DNA of 64,000 nt from contig CAUQTV010000009.1 in the NCBI GenBank assembly GCA_963521185.1, positions 85,437-149,436 of the forward strand, in the 5' to 3' direction. Origin of the DNA: Enterobacter_D sp963521185 (GTDB taxonomy: Bacteria > Pseudomonadota > Gammaproteobacteria > Enterobacterales > Enterobacteriaceae). Under the pieces are notes generated by a model. It searched no databases and was not told where the DNA came from. It was given only the letters and a program-made list of their open reading frames with translations. How positions within the stretch are numbered: the stretch's first letter is position 1; every line of letters starts with the position of its first letter. The translations under genes and the position numbers were made by a program. Below, piece after piece: positions 32,394 to 41,644 of the stretch.

Positions 32394-33512
32394 ATGGCGG
32401 ATCTGAACGCAGCGTCTACCCCCCACGGCATTAATCGCCGTGACTTTATGAAGTTATGCACGGCATTGGCAGCTACCCTGGGGTTGAGCGGCAAGGCCGC
32501 CGCCGGAATGGCCGCGGCGCTCACGCAACCGCAGCGCCCGCCGGTGGTCTGGATTGGCGCACAGGAGTGCACGGGCTGCACCGAATCCCTGCTGCGCGCC
32601 ACGCATCCCACGGTTGAAAATCTCCTGCTGGACACCATTTCGCTTGAGTACCACGAAGTGCTCAGCGCGGCGTTTGGTCACCAGGCCGAAGAGAATAAGC
32701 ACCACGCGCTGGAGCAGTACAAGGGCCAGTACGTGCTGGTGGTTGACGGCTCTGTCCCGCTGAAAGACAACGGCATTTACTGCATGGTCGCCGGTGAACC
32801 CATTGTCGATCATATTCGTCGGGCAGCAGAGCATGCGGCGGCGATTATCGCCATCGGCTCCTGTTCCGCCTGGGGCGGCGTGGCTGCGGCGGGTGTGAAC
32901 CCTACCGGCGCGGTCGGGTTAAGCGAGGTGCTGCCAGGGAAAACGGTGATCAACATTCCGGGCTGTCCGCCCAATCCGCATAACTTTCTCGCCACCGTGG
33001 CGCACATTATTACCTACGGCAAGCCGCCGAAGTTGGATGCCAAAAATCGCCCGACCTTCGCCTATGGCCGTTTGATCCATGAGCACTGCGAGCGGCGTCC
33101 GCACTTCGATGCCGGGCGCTTTGCGCGCGCGTTTGGCGACGAAGGTCACCGGGAAGGCTGGTGCCTGTACCATCTGGGCTGCAAAGGCCCGGAAACCTGG
33201 GGCAACTGCTCAACGCTGCAATTTTGCGACGTCGGCGGTGTGTGGCCGGTGGGCATTGGTCACCCGTGCTATGGCTGCAACGAAGAGGGCATCGGTTTTC
33301 ATAAAGGCATTCATCAACTGGCGAGCGTGCAAAACCCCACCCCGCGCGCTGAAAAACCCGACGTCACTCTGAAAGAAGGCGGCGGCGTTTCTGCCACGGC
33401 GATGGGGCTTCTGGGCGGCGTGATTGGCGTGGCGGGCGGCGTCAGTGTGATGACGGTGCGCGAGCTGGGACGTCAACAGAAGAAAGACGACGCGGATCCA
33501 CAAGGAGAGTGA
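32394..33512 (+). CDS. hybO: Hydrogenase-2 small subunit HybO
   Basis: 372 residues. A Tat signal (NRRDFMKLCTALAATLGLSG) is followed by the [FeS]-cluster subunit: proximal-cluster cysteines in AQECTGCTESLL, GSCSAWGG and PGCPPNPHN, medial and distal cluster cysteines in CLYHLGCKGPETWGNCS and HPCYGCNEEG. A C-terminal membrane helix (GLLGGVIGVAGGVSVMTV) anchors it on the periplasmic face. It relays electrons between the HybC active site and HybA/HybB. First gene of the operon; AAAAGGAAG precedes the ATG. Confidence 0.97.
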   Translation: MADLNAASTPHGINRRDFMKLCTALAATLGLSGKAAAGMAAALTQPQRPPVVWIGAQECTGCTESLLRATHPTVENLLLDTISLEYHEVLSAAFGHQAEENKHHALEQYKGQYVLVVDGSVPLKDNGIYCMVAGEPIVDHIRRAAEHAAAIIAIGSCSAWGGVAAAGVNPTGAVGLSEVLPGKTVINIPGCPPNPHNFLATVAHIITYGKPPKLDAKNRPTFAYGRLIHEHCERRPHFDAGRFARAFGDEGHREGWCLYHLGCKGPETWGNCSTLQFCDVGGVWPVGIGHPCYGCNEEGIGFHKGIHQLASVQNPTPRAEKPDVTLKEGGGVSATAMGLLGGVIGVAGGVSVMTVRELGRQQKKDDADPQGE

Positions 33513-33514
33513 CC

Positions 33515-34498
33515 GTGAACAGACGTGATTTTCTCAAACTCTCCTCCGGCGGTGCGCTGTTGGTGGGCGGCGCATCCCGCGGCCATGCGGCGGTGCATAA
33601 TCGTCCGCCCCTGCCCGGCGCGCTCGGCATGCTCTACGACTCAACGCTCTGCGTGGGTTGTCAGGCGTGTGTTACCCGCTGCCAGGACATTAACTTTCCG
33701 GCGCGCAATCCCGAGGGGGAGCAAACCTGGTCCAATAACGACAAGCTCTCGCCGTATACTAACAACATTATTCAGGTGTGGCGCAGCGGCGCGGGTGTCA
33801 ATAAAGACCAGCTTGTCGACGGCTATGCCTATATCAAAAAACAGTGCATGCACTGTGTCGATCCCAACTGCGTGTCGGTCTGCCCGGTCTCGGCGCTAAA
33901 AAAAGATCCGCGAACCGGCATCGTGCATTACGACGCCAGCGTTTGTACCGGCTGCCGCTATTGCATGGTCGGCTGCCCGTTTAACGTGCCGAAATACGAT
34001 TACAACAACCCGTTTGGGGCGATCCACAAATGCGAGCTGTGCAACCAGCAAGGCGTTGAGCGGCTCGACAAAGGCGGTCTGCCGGGCTGCGTTGAAGCCT
34101 GTCCTGCCGGCGCGGTCATCTTTGGTACCCGTGAAGAACTGCTGGCGGAAGCGCGTAAACGCCTGGCATTACCGGTGGGCAGCGACTACGGCTATCCACG
34201 CCAGACCCTGGCGGCGGGCGATACCTACATGCATGCGGTCGCGCACTATTCTCCGCATATTTATGGCGAAAACGAAGGCGGCGGCACGCAGGTTTTAGTG
34301 CTGAGCGCTGTTCCTGCGCAAAACCTGGATTTGCCCGCGCTTGACCCGCTCGCCACCGGCGCACGCGCAGAACACATTCAGCACACGGTATACAAAGGCA
34401 TGATGCTGCCGCTGGCGCTGCTGGCAGGGCTCAGCGTGCTGGTGCGTCGTCATACTCAACATGATCCGCATAAGGGGGACGACGATGACGCATCATGA
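33515..34498 (+). CDS. hybA: Hydrogenase-2 iron-sulfur subunit HybA
   Basis: 327 residues from the GTG at 33515, which has AAGGAG seven bases upstream; a GTG two codons earlier overlaps the hybO stop and is less well spaced. A Tat signal (MNRRDFLKLSSGGALLVGGA) precedes a four-cluster ferredoxin domain with cysteine runs CVGCQACVTRC, CMHCVDPNCVSVC, CTGCRYCMVGC and CELC. A C-terminal hydrophobic helix (MMLPLALLAGLSVLV) is present. HybA passes electrons to HybB and the quinone pool. It overlaps hybB by 14 bases. Confidence 0.96.
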   Translation: MNRRDFLKLSSGGALLVGGASRGHAAVHNRPPLPGALGMLYDSTLCVGCQACVTRCQDINFPARNPEGEQTWSNNDKLSPYTNNIIQVWRSGAGVNKDQLVDGYAYIKKQCMHCVDPNCVSVCPVSALKKDPRTGIVHYDASVCTGCRYCMVGCPFNVPKYDYNNPFGAIHKCELCNQQGVERLDKGGLPGCVEACPAGAVIFGTREELLAEARKRLALPVGSDYGYPRQTLAAGDTYMHAVAHYSPHIYGENEGGGTQVLVLSAVPAQNLDLPALDPLATGARAEHIQHTVYKGMMLPLALLAGLSVLVRRHTQHDPHKGDDDDAS

Positions 34499-35663
34499 GC
34501 CACAACCGCTCGGTGGAAAACTGCTGAGCAAAGCCGTGGTGATCTTTGCCCCGCTGGTGCTGCTGTGCCTGATTTTTATCGGCAAACGGCTGGTGTTTGG
34601 CCTGGGATCGGTCTCCGATCTGAACGGCGGTTATCCCTGGGGGATCTGGATCGCTTTTGATCTGCTGATCGGCACCGGTTTTGCCTGCGGCGGCTGGGCG
34701 CTGGCGTGGGCGGTGTACGTGTTTAACCGGGGTGAATACCATCCGCTGGTGCGCCCGGCGCTGCTGGCGAGCCTGTTTGGCTACTCGCTCGGCGGGTTGT
34801 CGATCACCATTGACGTTGGGCGCTACTGGAATCTGCCCTATTTCTACATTCCGGGCCATTTCAACGTCAATTCCGTGCTGTTTGAAACCGCCGTCTGCAT
34901 GACCATTTATATCGGGGTCATGGCGCTGGAGTTTGCCCCCGCCGTCTTCGAGCGGCTGGGCTGGACGGTGTCGCTAAAGCGTCTTAACAAGGTGATGTTT
35001 TTTGTCATCGCACTGGGCGCACTGCTGCCGACCATGCACCAGTCGTCGATGGGATCGCTGATGATTGTGGCGGGGCACAAGGTGCATCCGCTGTGGCAGA
35101 GCTATGAAATGCTGCCGCTGTTCTCCCTGCTGACCGCGTTTATTATGGGCTTTTCGATTGTGATTTTCGAAGGCTCGCTGGTGAAAAGCGCGCTGCGCGG
35201 CAACAGTGTGGATGAAACCGCGCTGTTTACGAAGCTCAGCGGCGTGCTCAGCGTACTGCTGGCGCTGTTTCTCGTGGCGCGCATGGGTGAGCTACTCTGG
35301 CGGCACAAGCTCGGTTACGCCTTTGCCGGGGATTTTTATTCTGTGCTGTTCTGGATTGAAACTGGCCTGCTGGCGTTTCCGCTGGTCCTGTTGCGCCTGC
35401 CCCGACTGCGGCGCGAGCCGCGCATGCTGTTTATCGGTGCGCTCAGCATGCTGCTTGGCTGCGCGTGCTGGCGGCTCTCTTATTCGCTGCTCGCCTTCAA
35501 CCCCGGTGGCGGCTATCACTACTTCCCGACCTGGGAAGAGCTGCTGATCTCCATCGGCTTCGTGGCTATCGAGATCTGCGCTTATATCTTACTGGTCCGC
35601 CTGCTGCCGATCATTCCACCGTTAAAAAAGCCACTTCGTCATCAGGGAGCGAGTAAAGCATGA
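34485..35663 (+). CDS. hybB: Hydrogenase-2 integral membrane subunit HybB (NrfD family)
   Basis: 392 residues from MTHHEPQPLGGKLL; the frame is open further 5' inside hybA, but AGGGGGA lies upstream of this ATG. About ten hydrophobic segments of the NrfD/PsrC type, including PWGIWIAFDLLIGTGFACGG and YFYIPGHFNVNSVLFE. It links periplasmic hydrogen oxidation to the quinone pool. It overlaps hybC by four bases. Confidence 0.96.
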   Translation: MTHHEPQPLGGKLLSKAVVIFAPLVLLCLIFIGKRLVFGLGSVSDLNGGYPWGIWIAFDLLIGTGFACGGWALAWAVYVFNRGEYHPLVRPALLASLFGYSLGGLSITIDVGRYWNLPYFYIPGHFNVNSVLFETAVCMTIYIGVMALEFAPAVFERLGWTVSLKRLNKVMFFVIALGALLPTMHQSSMGSLMIVAGHKVHPLWQSYEMLPLFSLLTAFIMGFSIVIFEGSLVKSALRGNSVDETALFTKLSGVLSVLLALFLVARMGELLWRHKLGYAFAGDFYSVLFWIETGLLAFPLVLLRLPRLRREPRMLFIGALSMLLGCACWRLSYSLLAFNPGGGYHYFPTWEELLISIGFVAIEICAYILLVRLLPIIPPLKKPLRHQGASKA

Positions 35664-37363
35664 GTCAACGAATCACGATCGATCCGGTTACGCGTATCGA
35701 AGGACACCTGCGCATTGATTGCGAAATCACCGACGGCAAAGTGTCGAAAGCCTGGGCGTCCGGTACCATGTGGCGCGGCATGGAAACGATCGTCAAAGAC
35801 CGGGATCCGCGCGATGCCTGGATGATCGTGCAGCGCATCTGCGGCGTGTGCACCACCACGCATGCGATCTCGTCCGTGCGTGCGGCGGAAAGCGCGTTAA
35901 AAATAGAGGTGCCGCTGAACGCGCAGTACATCCGCAATATCATTCTGGCGGCGCACACCACCCACGATCACATTGTGCATTTTTATCAGCTTTCGGCGCT
36001 GGACTGGGTGGATATTACCGCCGCACTGAAGGCCGATCCCGCTAAAGCGTCGGCGTTGCTCAGGGGTGTCTCAAACTGGCCGCTTAATAGCGCGGAAGAG
36101 TTCACCCGCGTGCAGAACAAAGTGAAGGATCTGGTCGCCAGCGGGCAGCTTGGGATTTTTGCCAACGGCTACTGGGGGCACCCGGCGATGAAGCTGCCGC
36201 CGGAGGTGAACCTGATTGCCGTGGCCCACTATTTACAGGCGCTGGAGTGCCAGCGCGACGCCAACCGTATCGTGGCGCTACTGGGCGGTAAATCCCCGCA
36301 CATTCAGAACCTTGCCGTCGGCGGCGTGGCAAACCCCATCAATCTTGACGGCATTGGCGTACTCAATCTCGAACGCCTGATGTACATCAAATCTTTTATC
36401 GACAAACTGGGCGATTTTATCGAGCAGGTCTACAAAGTTGATACGGCGGTGATTGCCGCGTATTACCCGGAATGGCTGGAGCAGGGCAAAGGTGCGGTGA
36501 ATTATCTCTGCGCGCCCGAATACCCGACCGACAGCAAAAACGGCAGTTTTCTTTTCCCCGGCGGGGCGATCGTCGATGCCGATCTGAAAACCTTCCGGCC
36601 CATAGATTCCCACTCGGATGCGTGGCTGATCAACGGCATCCAGGAGAGCGCGAAGCACGCCTGGTATAAAGACGATGCGCCGCAGGCACCGTGGGAAGGC
36701 ACCACCGAGCCGGACTACACCGGCTGGGCGGATGACGGAAAATATTCATGGGTCAAAGCGCCGACCTTTTACGGCAAAACCGTCGAGGTCGGGCCGCTGG
36801 CAAACATGCTGTGCAAACTGGCGGCCGGGCGTGAACCCACGAAGGCTAAGCTTGCTGAAATCATCGCTATTTACCATTCGCTGACGGGGAAAACGATCGC
36901 CGTGGAGCAACTGCATTCGACGCTTGGGCGCATCATTGGCCGCACCGTGCACGCCTGCGAGTTGCAACAGATCCTGCAACATCAGTATCAGGCGCTGATC
37001 GAGAACATTGGCAAAGGCGATCATCTGACGTGGGTGAAACCCGATATCCCCGCCAGCGGCGAGTTTAAAGGCGTCGGCTTTCTGGAAGCGCCGCGTGGGA
37101 TGCTCTCGCACTGGATGGTGATCAAAGAGGGCAAAATCAGTAATTACCAGGCCGTGGTCCCTTCGACCTGGAATGCCGGACCGCGCAATATGAATGACGA
37201 GGTGGGGCCGTATGAAATGTCGCTGGTGGGCACGCCGGTTGCCGATCCGCAAAAACCGCTGGAAGTGGTGAGAACGATCCACTCTTTCGATCCCTGTATG
37301 GCCTGTGCCGTGCACGTCGTTGATGCCGACGGGCAGGATGTGGTCACCGTGAAGGTACTCTGA
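35660..37363 (+). CDS. hybC: Hydrogenase-2 large (NiFe) subunit HybC
   Basis: 567 residues. The NiFe site cysteines are in RICGVCTTTHA (N-terminal) and DPCMACAVH (C-terminal). The last 15 residues after that histidine are the maturation peptide removed by HybD once nickel is inserted. There is no signal peptide; it is exported with HybO by the Tat system. It oxidises hydrogen in the periplasm. Its stop overlaps the hybD start by one base. Confidence 0.98.
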   Translation: MSQRITIDPVTRIEGHLRIDCEITDGKVSKAWASGTMWRGMETIVKDRDPRDAWMIVQRICGVCTTTHAISSVRAAESALKIEVPLNAQYIRNIILAAHTTHDHIVHFYQLSALDWVDITAALKADPAKASALLRGVSNWPLNSAEEFTRVQNKVKDLVASGQLGIFANGYWGHPAMKLPPEVNLIAVAHYLQALECQRDANRIVALLGGKSPHIQNLAVGGVANPINLDGIGVLNLERLMYIKSFIDKLGDFIEQVYKVDTAVIAAYYPEWLEQGKGAVNYLCAPEYPTDSKNGSFLFPGGAIVDADLKTFRPIDSHSDAWLINGIQESAKHAWYKDDAPQAPWEGTTEPDYTGWADDGKYSWVKAPTFYGKTVEVGPLANMLCKLAAGREPTKAKLAEIIAIYHSLTGKTIAVEQLHSTLGRIIGRTVHACELQQILQHQYQALIENIGKGDHLTWVKPDIPASGEFKGVGFLEAPRGMLSHWMVIKEGKISNYQAVVPSTWNAGPRNMNDEVGPYEMSLVGTPVADPQKPLEVVRTIHSFDPCMACAVHVVDADGQDVVTVKVL

Positions 37364-37848
37364 TGCGAATTCTTGTCTTAGGCGTGGGTAATGTGTTGTT
37401 GAGCGACGAAGCGATTGGTGTGCGTACCGTTGAAGCGCTGATGGCGCGCTACAGTCTGCCCGCGAATGTTGACGTGCTGGACGGCGGCACGGCGGGCATG
37501 GAGCTGATGGAGGCGATGGCAGACCGCGACCATCTGATCATCATTGATGCGATCGTCTCGCGCAATCATCCGCCGGGATCGATCATGATACTGTGCGACG
37601 AAGAGGTGCCGGTACTGTTTACCAACAAAATCTCGCCGCACCAGCTTGGGCTGGCGGATGTGCTGTCGGCGCTGCGCTTCACCGGCGAGTTCCCTAAGCG
37701 CATCACGCTGATAGGAGTGATCCCACACTCCCTTGAACCGCACATTGGCCTGACGCCGACCGTGGCGGCCAGCCTGGAGCCCGCACTCCAGTGCGTGCTG
37801 GCAACCCTGTACGAGAGCGGTATTCACTGCGAGGCGCGAGCGTCATGA
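37363..37848 (+). CDS. hybD: Hydrogenase-2 maturation endopeptidase HybD
   Basis: 161 residues. The three nickel-sensing ligands of this protease family are conserved: Glu16 in NVLLSDEAIG, Asp62 in LIIIDAIV and His93 in KISPHQLGL. It cleaves the C-terminal peptide of HybC after metal insertion. It overlaps hybE by four bases (ATGA). Confidence 0.97.
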   Translation: MRILVLGVGNVLLSDEAIGVRTVEALMARYSLPANVDVLDGGTAGMELMEAMADRDHLIIIDAIVSRNHPPGSIMILCDEEVPVLFTNKISPHQLGLADVLSALRFTGEFPKRITLIGVIPHSLEPHIGLTPTVAASLEPALQCVLATLYESGIHCEARAS

Positions 37849-38327
37849 GCGCAACGTTTACCGGTTTTATCGACAGCCCTGCTGCACGCGTAACGGCGGC
37901 GTTTGAAAGCGTTGCCCGAAAAACGCTACACGATGGGGCTTTTCTTCACCCGGAAATGCCGGTGCATGCCAGCGCGTTTACGCTTTTCGAAGGGCAATGG
38001 ACGGGATGTGTGATTACGCCGTGGCTGCTCAGCGCGCTGATCCTGCCCGGTCCGCAGCAGCAGTGGCCTGCGCGTAACATCGGCGAAAAAATCGCGCTGG
38101 CGTTGCCCATCGGCACTATGACCTTTAGCGTCGGTGAACTGGACACGCTTGGGCAGTATCTCGCCTGTTCGCTGATGTCACCGCTGGCGCGCACCCTCAC
38201 CGTCGATCAGGGCATTCGGCTGGCGAACGATTGCGGGCGAATGCTGCTGTCGCTGCCGGTAAACGCGCCTGCGTCCCCGGCACGGCGCGCTCTGCTGTTC
38301 GGGCGGTCTGGCCTGCAAGATGCATGA
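37845..38327 (+). CDS. hybE: Hydrogenase-2 assembly chaperone HybE
   Basis: 160 residues from MSATFTGFIDSPAARV; the upstream in-frame ATG lies inside hybD and is not favoured. The NPR-type fold region (GQWTGCVITPWLLSALILPG) and core MTFSVGELDTLGQYLACSL match HybE, which holds the small subunit HybO and controls Tat export of the pair. It overlaps hybF by eight bases. Confidence 0.94.
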   Translation: MSATFTGFIDSPAARVTAAFESVARKTLHDGAFLHPEMPVHASAFTLFEGQWTGCVITPWLLSALILPGPQQQWPARNIGEKIALALPIGTMTFSVGELDTLGQYLACSLMSPLARTLTVDQGIRLANDCGRMLLSLPVNAPASPARRALLFGRSGLQDA

Positions 38328-38661
38328 GCTGTCGCTGTGTCAAAACGCACTTGCCATCGTGCTTGAGCAGGCCGCGCAGCACCGCGCCCGGCGTGTTACC
38401 GGCGTCTGGCTTGAGGTTGGGGCACTGGCCTGCGTCGAAGAGACCGCGCTGCGTTTTAGCTTTGACGCCGTCTGTCGCCACACGCAGGCACAGGGGTGCG
38501 AATTGCACATCACGCATTCAGCCGCCCAGGCCTGGTGCTGGGATTGCAGCGCCAGCGTGACGGTGATGCAGCACGATGCGCCTTGCCCACTGTGTCAGGG
38601 CGTGCGGCTGCACATGCAGAGCGGCGATGCGCTGCGGGTAAAAAGCATTGAAGTGGAATAA
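38320..38661 (+). CDS. hybF: Hydrogenase nickel-insertion protein HybF (HypA family)
   Basis: 113 residues beginning MHELSLCQNALAIVLEQ, where His2-Glu3 binds nickel. Zinc-binding cysteines appear in AWCWDCSA and CPLCQG. It delivers nickel to the large subunit with HypB. Normal length. Confidence 0.95.
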   Translation: MHELSLCQNALAIVLEQAAQHRARRVTGVWLEVGALACVEETALRFSFDAVCRHTQAQGCELHITHSAAQAWCWDCSASVTVMQHDAPCPLCQGVRLHMQSGDALRVKSIEVE

Positions 38662-38676
38662 CAGAGGGCGTGAAGA

Positions 38677-38922
38677 ATGTGTATAGGCGTGCCGGGTCAG
38701 ATTGTCGCGGTGGGGGAGGATATTCACCACCTCGCGCAGGTGTCGATTTGTGGCGTCACGCGTGACATTAATATTGCGCTGGTGTGTGAAGGGCAACCCG
38801 CTGAACTGCTCGGCGAATGGGTGCTGGTTCATGTGGGGTTTGCCATGAGCATTATCGATGAGCACGAAGCCCGTGAAACGCTGGCGGCGCTCGAATTGCT
38901 GGACATCGACACCACCGCTTAG
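38677..38922 (+). CDS. hybG: Hydrogenase maturation factor HybG (HypC family)
   Basis: 81 residues beginning MCIGVPGQIVAVG; Cys2 is the residue that holds the Fe(CN)2CO precursor with HypD. It chaperones HybC for Fe-site assembly. Last gene of the operon; its stop overlaps the 3' end of the convergent FucR-like gene by four bases, with no visible terminator between them. Confidence 0.96.
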   Translation: MCIGVPGQIVAVGEDIHHLAQVSICGVTRDINIALVCEGQPAELLGEWVLVHVGFAMSIIDEHEARETLAALELLDIDTTA

Positions 38923-39626
38923 CGCCCGGCGTCGGTGATCATCTGCGTCACGGCGCTCAGGTGACCGATTTTGACGTCGCTGGCGCGCTTAAATTTGCTC
39001 TTATCAATCAGCAGTAACGACTGCTGCGCGCGTTGTAACAGCTGGGTTTTAAACCCGGCGTTATGCACCGTGGGATCCCACATATCCCCGTTCGCATCGA
39101 CCCCTTCGCAGGAAAAAATAAACAGATCGATAGCCACCGATTTGAGCAGCGGGGCCAGCGTTGGATTCATATAGCAGCGGTACTTACGATCGAGCTGTCC
39201 CCCTGAACAGATCAGCGTGACGTGCTGGCGACGCGCCATCTCCTGGCAAATCGGCTGGCTGTTGGTGAACACCGTCAGCGGCATGTCCGGTAGCTGACGC
39301 GCCAGGTGAAAGCAGGTTGAACTGGCATCGAGCGCGAGCACCATGTCCTGCGTGATCCAGCCGAGCGCCAGGCGGGCGATATCCGCTTTATCCGCATAGT
39401 GACTTTTCAGCCGGGCGAAAAAGGGCTCACCGCCGTCGTGATTGCGCGTGTGGATCAGCCGCGCCCGCCCGTGATGACGCACGATTTTACCCTGGGATTG
39501 CAGGGCGCTCAGATCGCGGCGCAGCGTCTCTTTACTGATGCCGAGCTGGAGGGCAAGGCCGCCGGTGGTCAGCGTGTCGTGCTGTGCCAGCATCTGCAAA
39601 ATGACCTGCTGTCGCGCGGATTTCAT
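38919..39626 (-). CDS. DeoR-family regulator resembling FucR
   Basis: 235 residues. An N-terminal winged HTH (LTTGGLALQLGISKETLRRD) is followed by a sugar-phosphate-binding domain with LALDASSTCFHLARQLPD, VFTNS, CSGG and LLLIDKSKFKRASDVKIGHL. The sequence resembles E. coli FucR (L-fuculose-1-phosphate-responsive activator) more than GlpR or DeoR, but no fucose gene is nearby, so it is a paralogue with an unknown target. Convergent with hybG and overlapping its end. Confidence 0.85.
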   Translation of the reverse strand: MKSARQQVILQMLAQHDTLTTGGLALQLGISKETLRRDLSALQSQGKIVRHHGRARLIHTRNHDGGEPFFARLKSHYADKADIARLALGWITQDMVLALDASSTCFHLARQLPDMPLTVFTNSQPICQEMARRQHVTLICSGGQLDRKYRCYMNPTLAPLLKSVAIDLFIFSCEGVDANGDMWDPTVHNAGFKTQLLQRAQQSLLLIDKSKFKRASDVKIGHLSAVTQMITDAGR

Positions 39627-39641
39627 GGCGTACCTTTGGGC

Positions 39642-40622
39642 TTAAGCGCTCAGCCTGGGTGGAATGGTGATCAGCGACGGGCCGATCGCCGCGCCATTTT
39701 TGCCGGTGTGCTTAATGTGATACATCGCCAGATCGGCGCGCTTTAACGCTTCGGGGAAATCATCGCCATCCTGCACTTCATCAATGCCGATCGACGCACC
39801 CACCATGCCAACGCCGTTATCCAGTTCAAACGGTGCTAACGCCGCGCGCAGGCAGTTTTGCGCGGTGCTGTTAATCTCCGCGTCATGGAGGGCAAACGGC
39901 AGCAGCAGCACAAACTCGTCGCCGCCGAGGCGTCCGACCACGGAGCCTTCCGGGCAGGTATCACTTAGCCGCTGGCTTAGCTGCATCAGCAGTTCATCGC
40001 CGCTGCGGTGACCAAAGGTGTCGTTAATGCGTTTAAAATCGTCCAGATCGATAAACGCCACGCAGAGTGCTCCCGCCTGTTTCAGCGCAGTGAAGTGTTT
40101 GATCAGCGCATGGCGGTTCGCAAGCCCGGTGAGCGGGTCGTGGTTGGCGAGCAGGGCGAGCTGTTCCTCGTACTGCTTCTCTTTTGTCATGTCGATGTGT
40201 GTGCCGGTCACCTTCAGCGCTTTGCCGCGATCGTCCCATTCACTGACGCGACCGCGATCGAGCACCCAGGTCACGGTGCCGTTTTTATGCTGCATGCGAT
40301 GCAGCGCTTCGTACCAGGGGGCGTTGCCTTCAAGATGATCGTAAAACGCATCCAGCACGCGCTGGCGATCGTCGGGGTGGAGATGCTCTTTCCAGACGTC
40401 AAAATTCGCGCTCAGCTCTTTGGGCTGATAGCCGAGCATTGATCCCCAGCGGCGATTATAGATAATCAGTTTTCCACTGGGCACATCCAGCTGCCACAGG
40501 CACAGACCCGTACCGTCCAACGCCGCGCTCAGCTTATTGCGGGCGTCACGGGCCAGCCGCACCAGACGGGCATTATGCTTCTTCAGATTCAGGATCTGTT
40601 GCTTAAGCGCGAGTTCAGACAT
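39642..40622 (-). CDS. PAS-GGDEF diguanylate cyclase
   Basis: 326 residues from MSELALKQQILNLKKHN; in-frame GTG/ATG codons 10-12 codons upstream are possible but not clearly better. A short N-terminal coiled coil leads into a PAS domain (CLWQLDVPSGKLIIYNRRWG; TGTHIDMTKEKQYEEQ), then a GGDEF domain with FIDLDDFKRINDTFGH and the intact catalytic RLGGDEF. It should make cyclic di-GMP in the cytoplasm. No membrane segment and no RxxD inhibitory site immediately before GGDEF is seen. The signal is unknown. Confidence 0.9.
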   Translation of the reverse strand: MSELALKQQILNLKKHNARLVRLARDARNKLSAALDGTGLCLWQLDVPSGKLIIYNRRWGSMLGYQPKELSANFDVWKEHLHPDDRQRVLDAFYDHLEGNAPWYEALHRMQHKNGTVTWVLDRGRVSEWDDRGKALKVTGTHIDMTKEKQYEEQLALLANHDPLTGLANRHALIKHFTALKQAGALCVAFIDLDDFKRINDTFGHRSGDELLMQLSQRLSDTCPEGSVVGRLGGDEFVLLLPFALHDAEINSTAQNCLRAALAPFELDNGVGMVGASIGIDEVQDGDDFPEALKRADLAMYHIKHTGKNGAAIGPSLITIPPRLSA

Positions 40623-40711
40623 GACAGCCCGTTGTGGACAAATAAAAACCATTCTCACTAGTTATGATTTTGTTGTAAATATGTCGCACAAAAAAGAACG
40701 GGGAAAAGAGG

Positions 40712-40734
40712 AAAAACCGGGCGCGAACGCCCGG
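40712..40734 (-). terminator. Rho-independent terminator of yghU
   Basis: On the minus strand CCGGGCG-TTCG-CGCCCGG is followed by TTTTTC, nine bases after the yghU stop. UUCG tetraloop, a very stable hairpin. Confidence 0.9.
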
Positions 40735-40742
40735 TAAAAGCA

Positions 40743-41609
40743 TTAACCGTTACGTTTATCTTCGGTCAGGGTGTCGAAGTCACTTGCATCGTGACGCTCA
40801 TGCAACTGCTCATTGAGCGGCCCGCTGGTGCGGTTTACCATGCGACCCCGCTGCACGCCCGGACGTTGTGCAATCTCGTTCGCCCAGCGCAGCACATTTT
40901 TATAGCTGCCCGCGTCGAGGAACTCGGCGGCGTCGTAAATCGTACCCAGCACCGCATTGCCGTACCACGGCCAGATCGCCATATCCGCAATGGTGTATTC
41001 ATCACCGGCAACATACTTATGCTTCGCTAACTGCTGGTCGAGCACGTCCAGTTGACGCTTGGCTTCCATCGTAAAGCGGTTAATCGCGTACTCGATTTTC
41101 ACCGGGGCGTAATGGTAGAAGTGACCAAAACCGCCGCCGAGGAACGGCGCGGATCCCTGTAACCAGAACAGCCAGTTGAGCGTTTCGGTTCGCCCCGCCA
41201 GATCTTTTGGCAGGAAGTGACCGAATTTTTCCGCCAGATAGACAAGGATCGATCCCGATTCAAACACGCGCGTCGGCGGGGTCGTACTGTGATCGCGCAG
41301 CGCCGGGATCTTCGAGTTCGGATTCACCTCAACGAAGCCGCTGGAGAACTGGTCGCCTTCGCCAATGCGGATCAGCCAGGCGTCGTACTCCGCCTCTTTC
41401 ACGCCCTTCGCCAGCAACTCTTCTAACAGAATTGTCACTTTCTGGCCGTTCGGCGTGCCGAGGGAATAGAGCTGAAGGGCATGTTTGCCTACCGGTAACG
41501 TTTTTTCATGCGTCGCCCCGGACACCGGGCGGTTGATACTGGCGAATGCGCCGCCGCCGGATTTATCCCACGTCCAGGTTTTCGGTGGCTGGTAGTTGCT
41601 GTCTGACAT
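40743..41609 (-). CDS. yghU: Glutathione transferase-like disulfide reductase YghU
   Basis: 288 residues, closely matching E. coli YghU (LQLYSLGTPNGQKVTILLEE; NPNSKIPALRDHS; INRFTMEAKRQLDVLDQQL). Thioredoxin-like N-terminal domain with helical C-terminal domain; E. coli YghU binds two glutathiones and reduces disulfides. Cytoplasmic. Followed by a strong terminator; 35 bases separate it from the upstream thioredoxin-fold gene on the same strand, so they may be cotranscribed. Confidence 0.94.
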   Translation of the reverse strand: MSDSNYQPPKTWTWDKSGGGAFASINRPVSGATHEKTLPVGKHALQLYSLGTPNGQKVTILLEELLAKGVKEAEYDAWLIRIGEGDQFSSGFVEVNPNSKIPALRDHSTTPPTRVFESGSILVYLAEKFGHFLPKDLAGRTETLNWLFWLQGSAPFLGGGFGHFYHYAPVKIEYAINRFTMEAKRQLDVLDQQLAKHKYVAGDEYTIADMAIWPWYGNAVLGTIYDAAEFLDAGSYKNVLRWANEIAQRPGVQRGRMVNRTSGPLNEQLHERHDASDFDTLTEDKRNG

Positions 41610-41644
41610 GTTGATTTGCCTCTGCGTTAACGTGTTGTAGCAGT

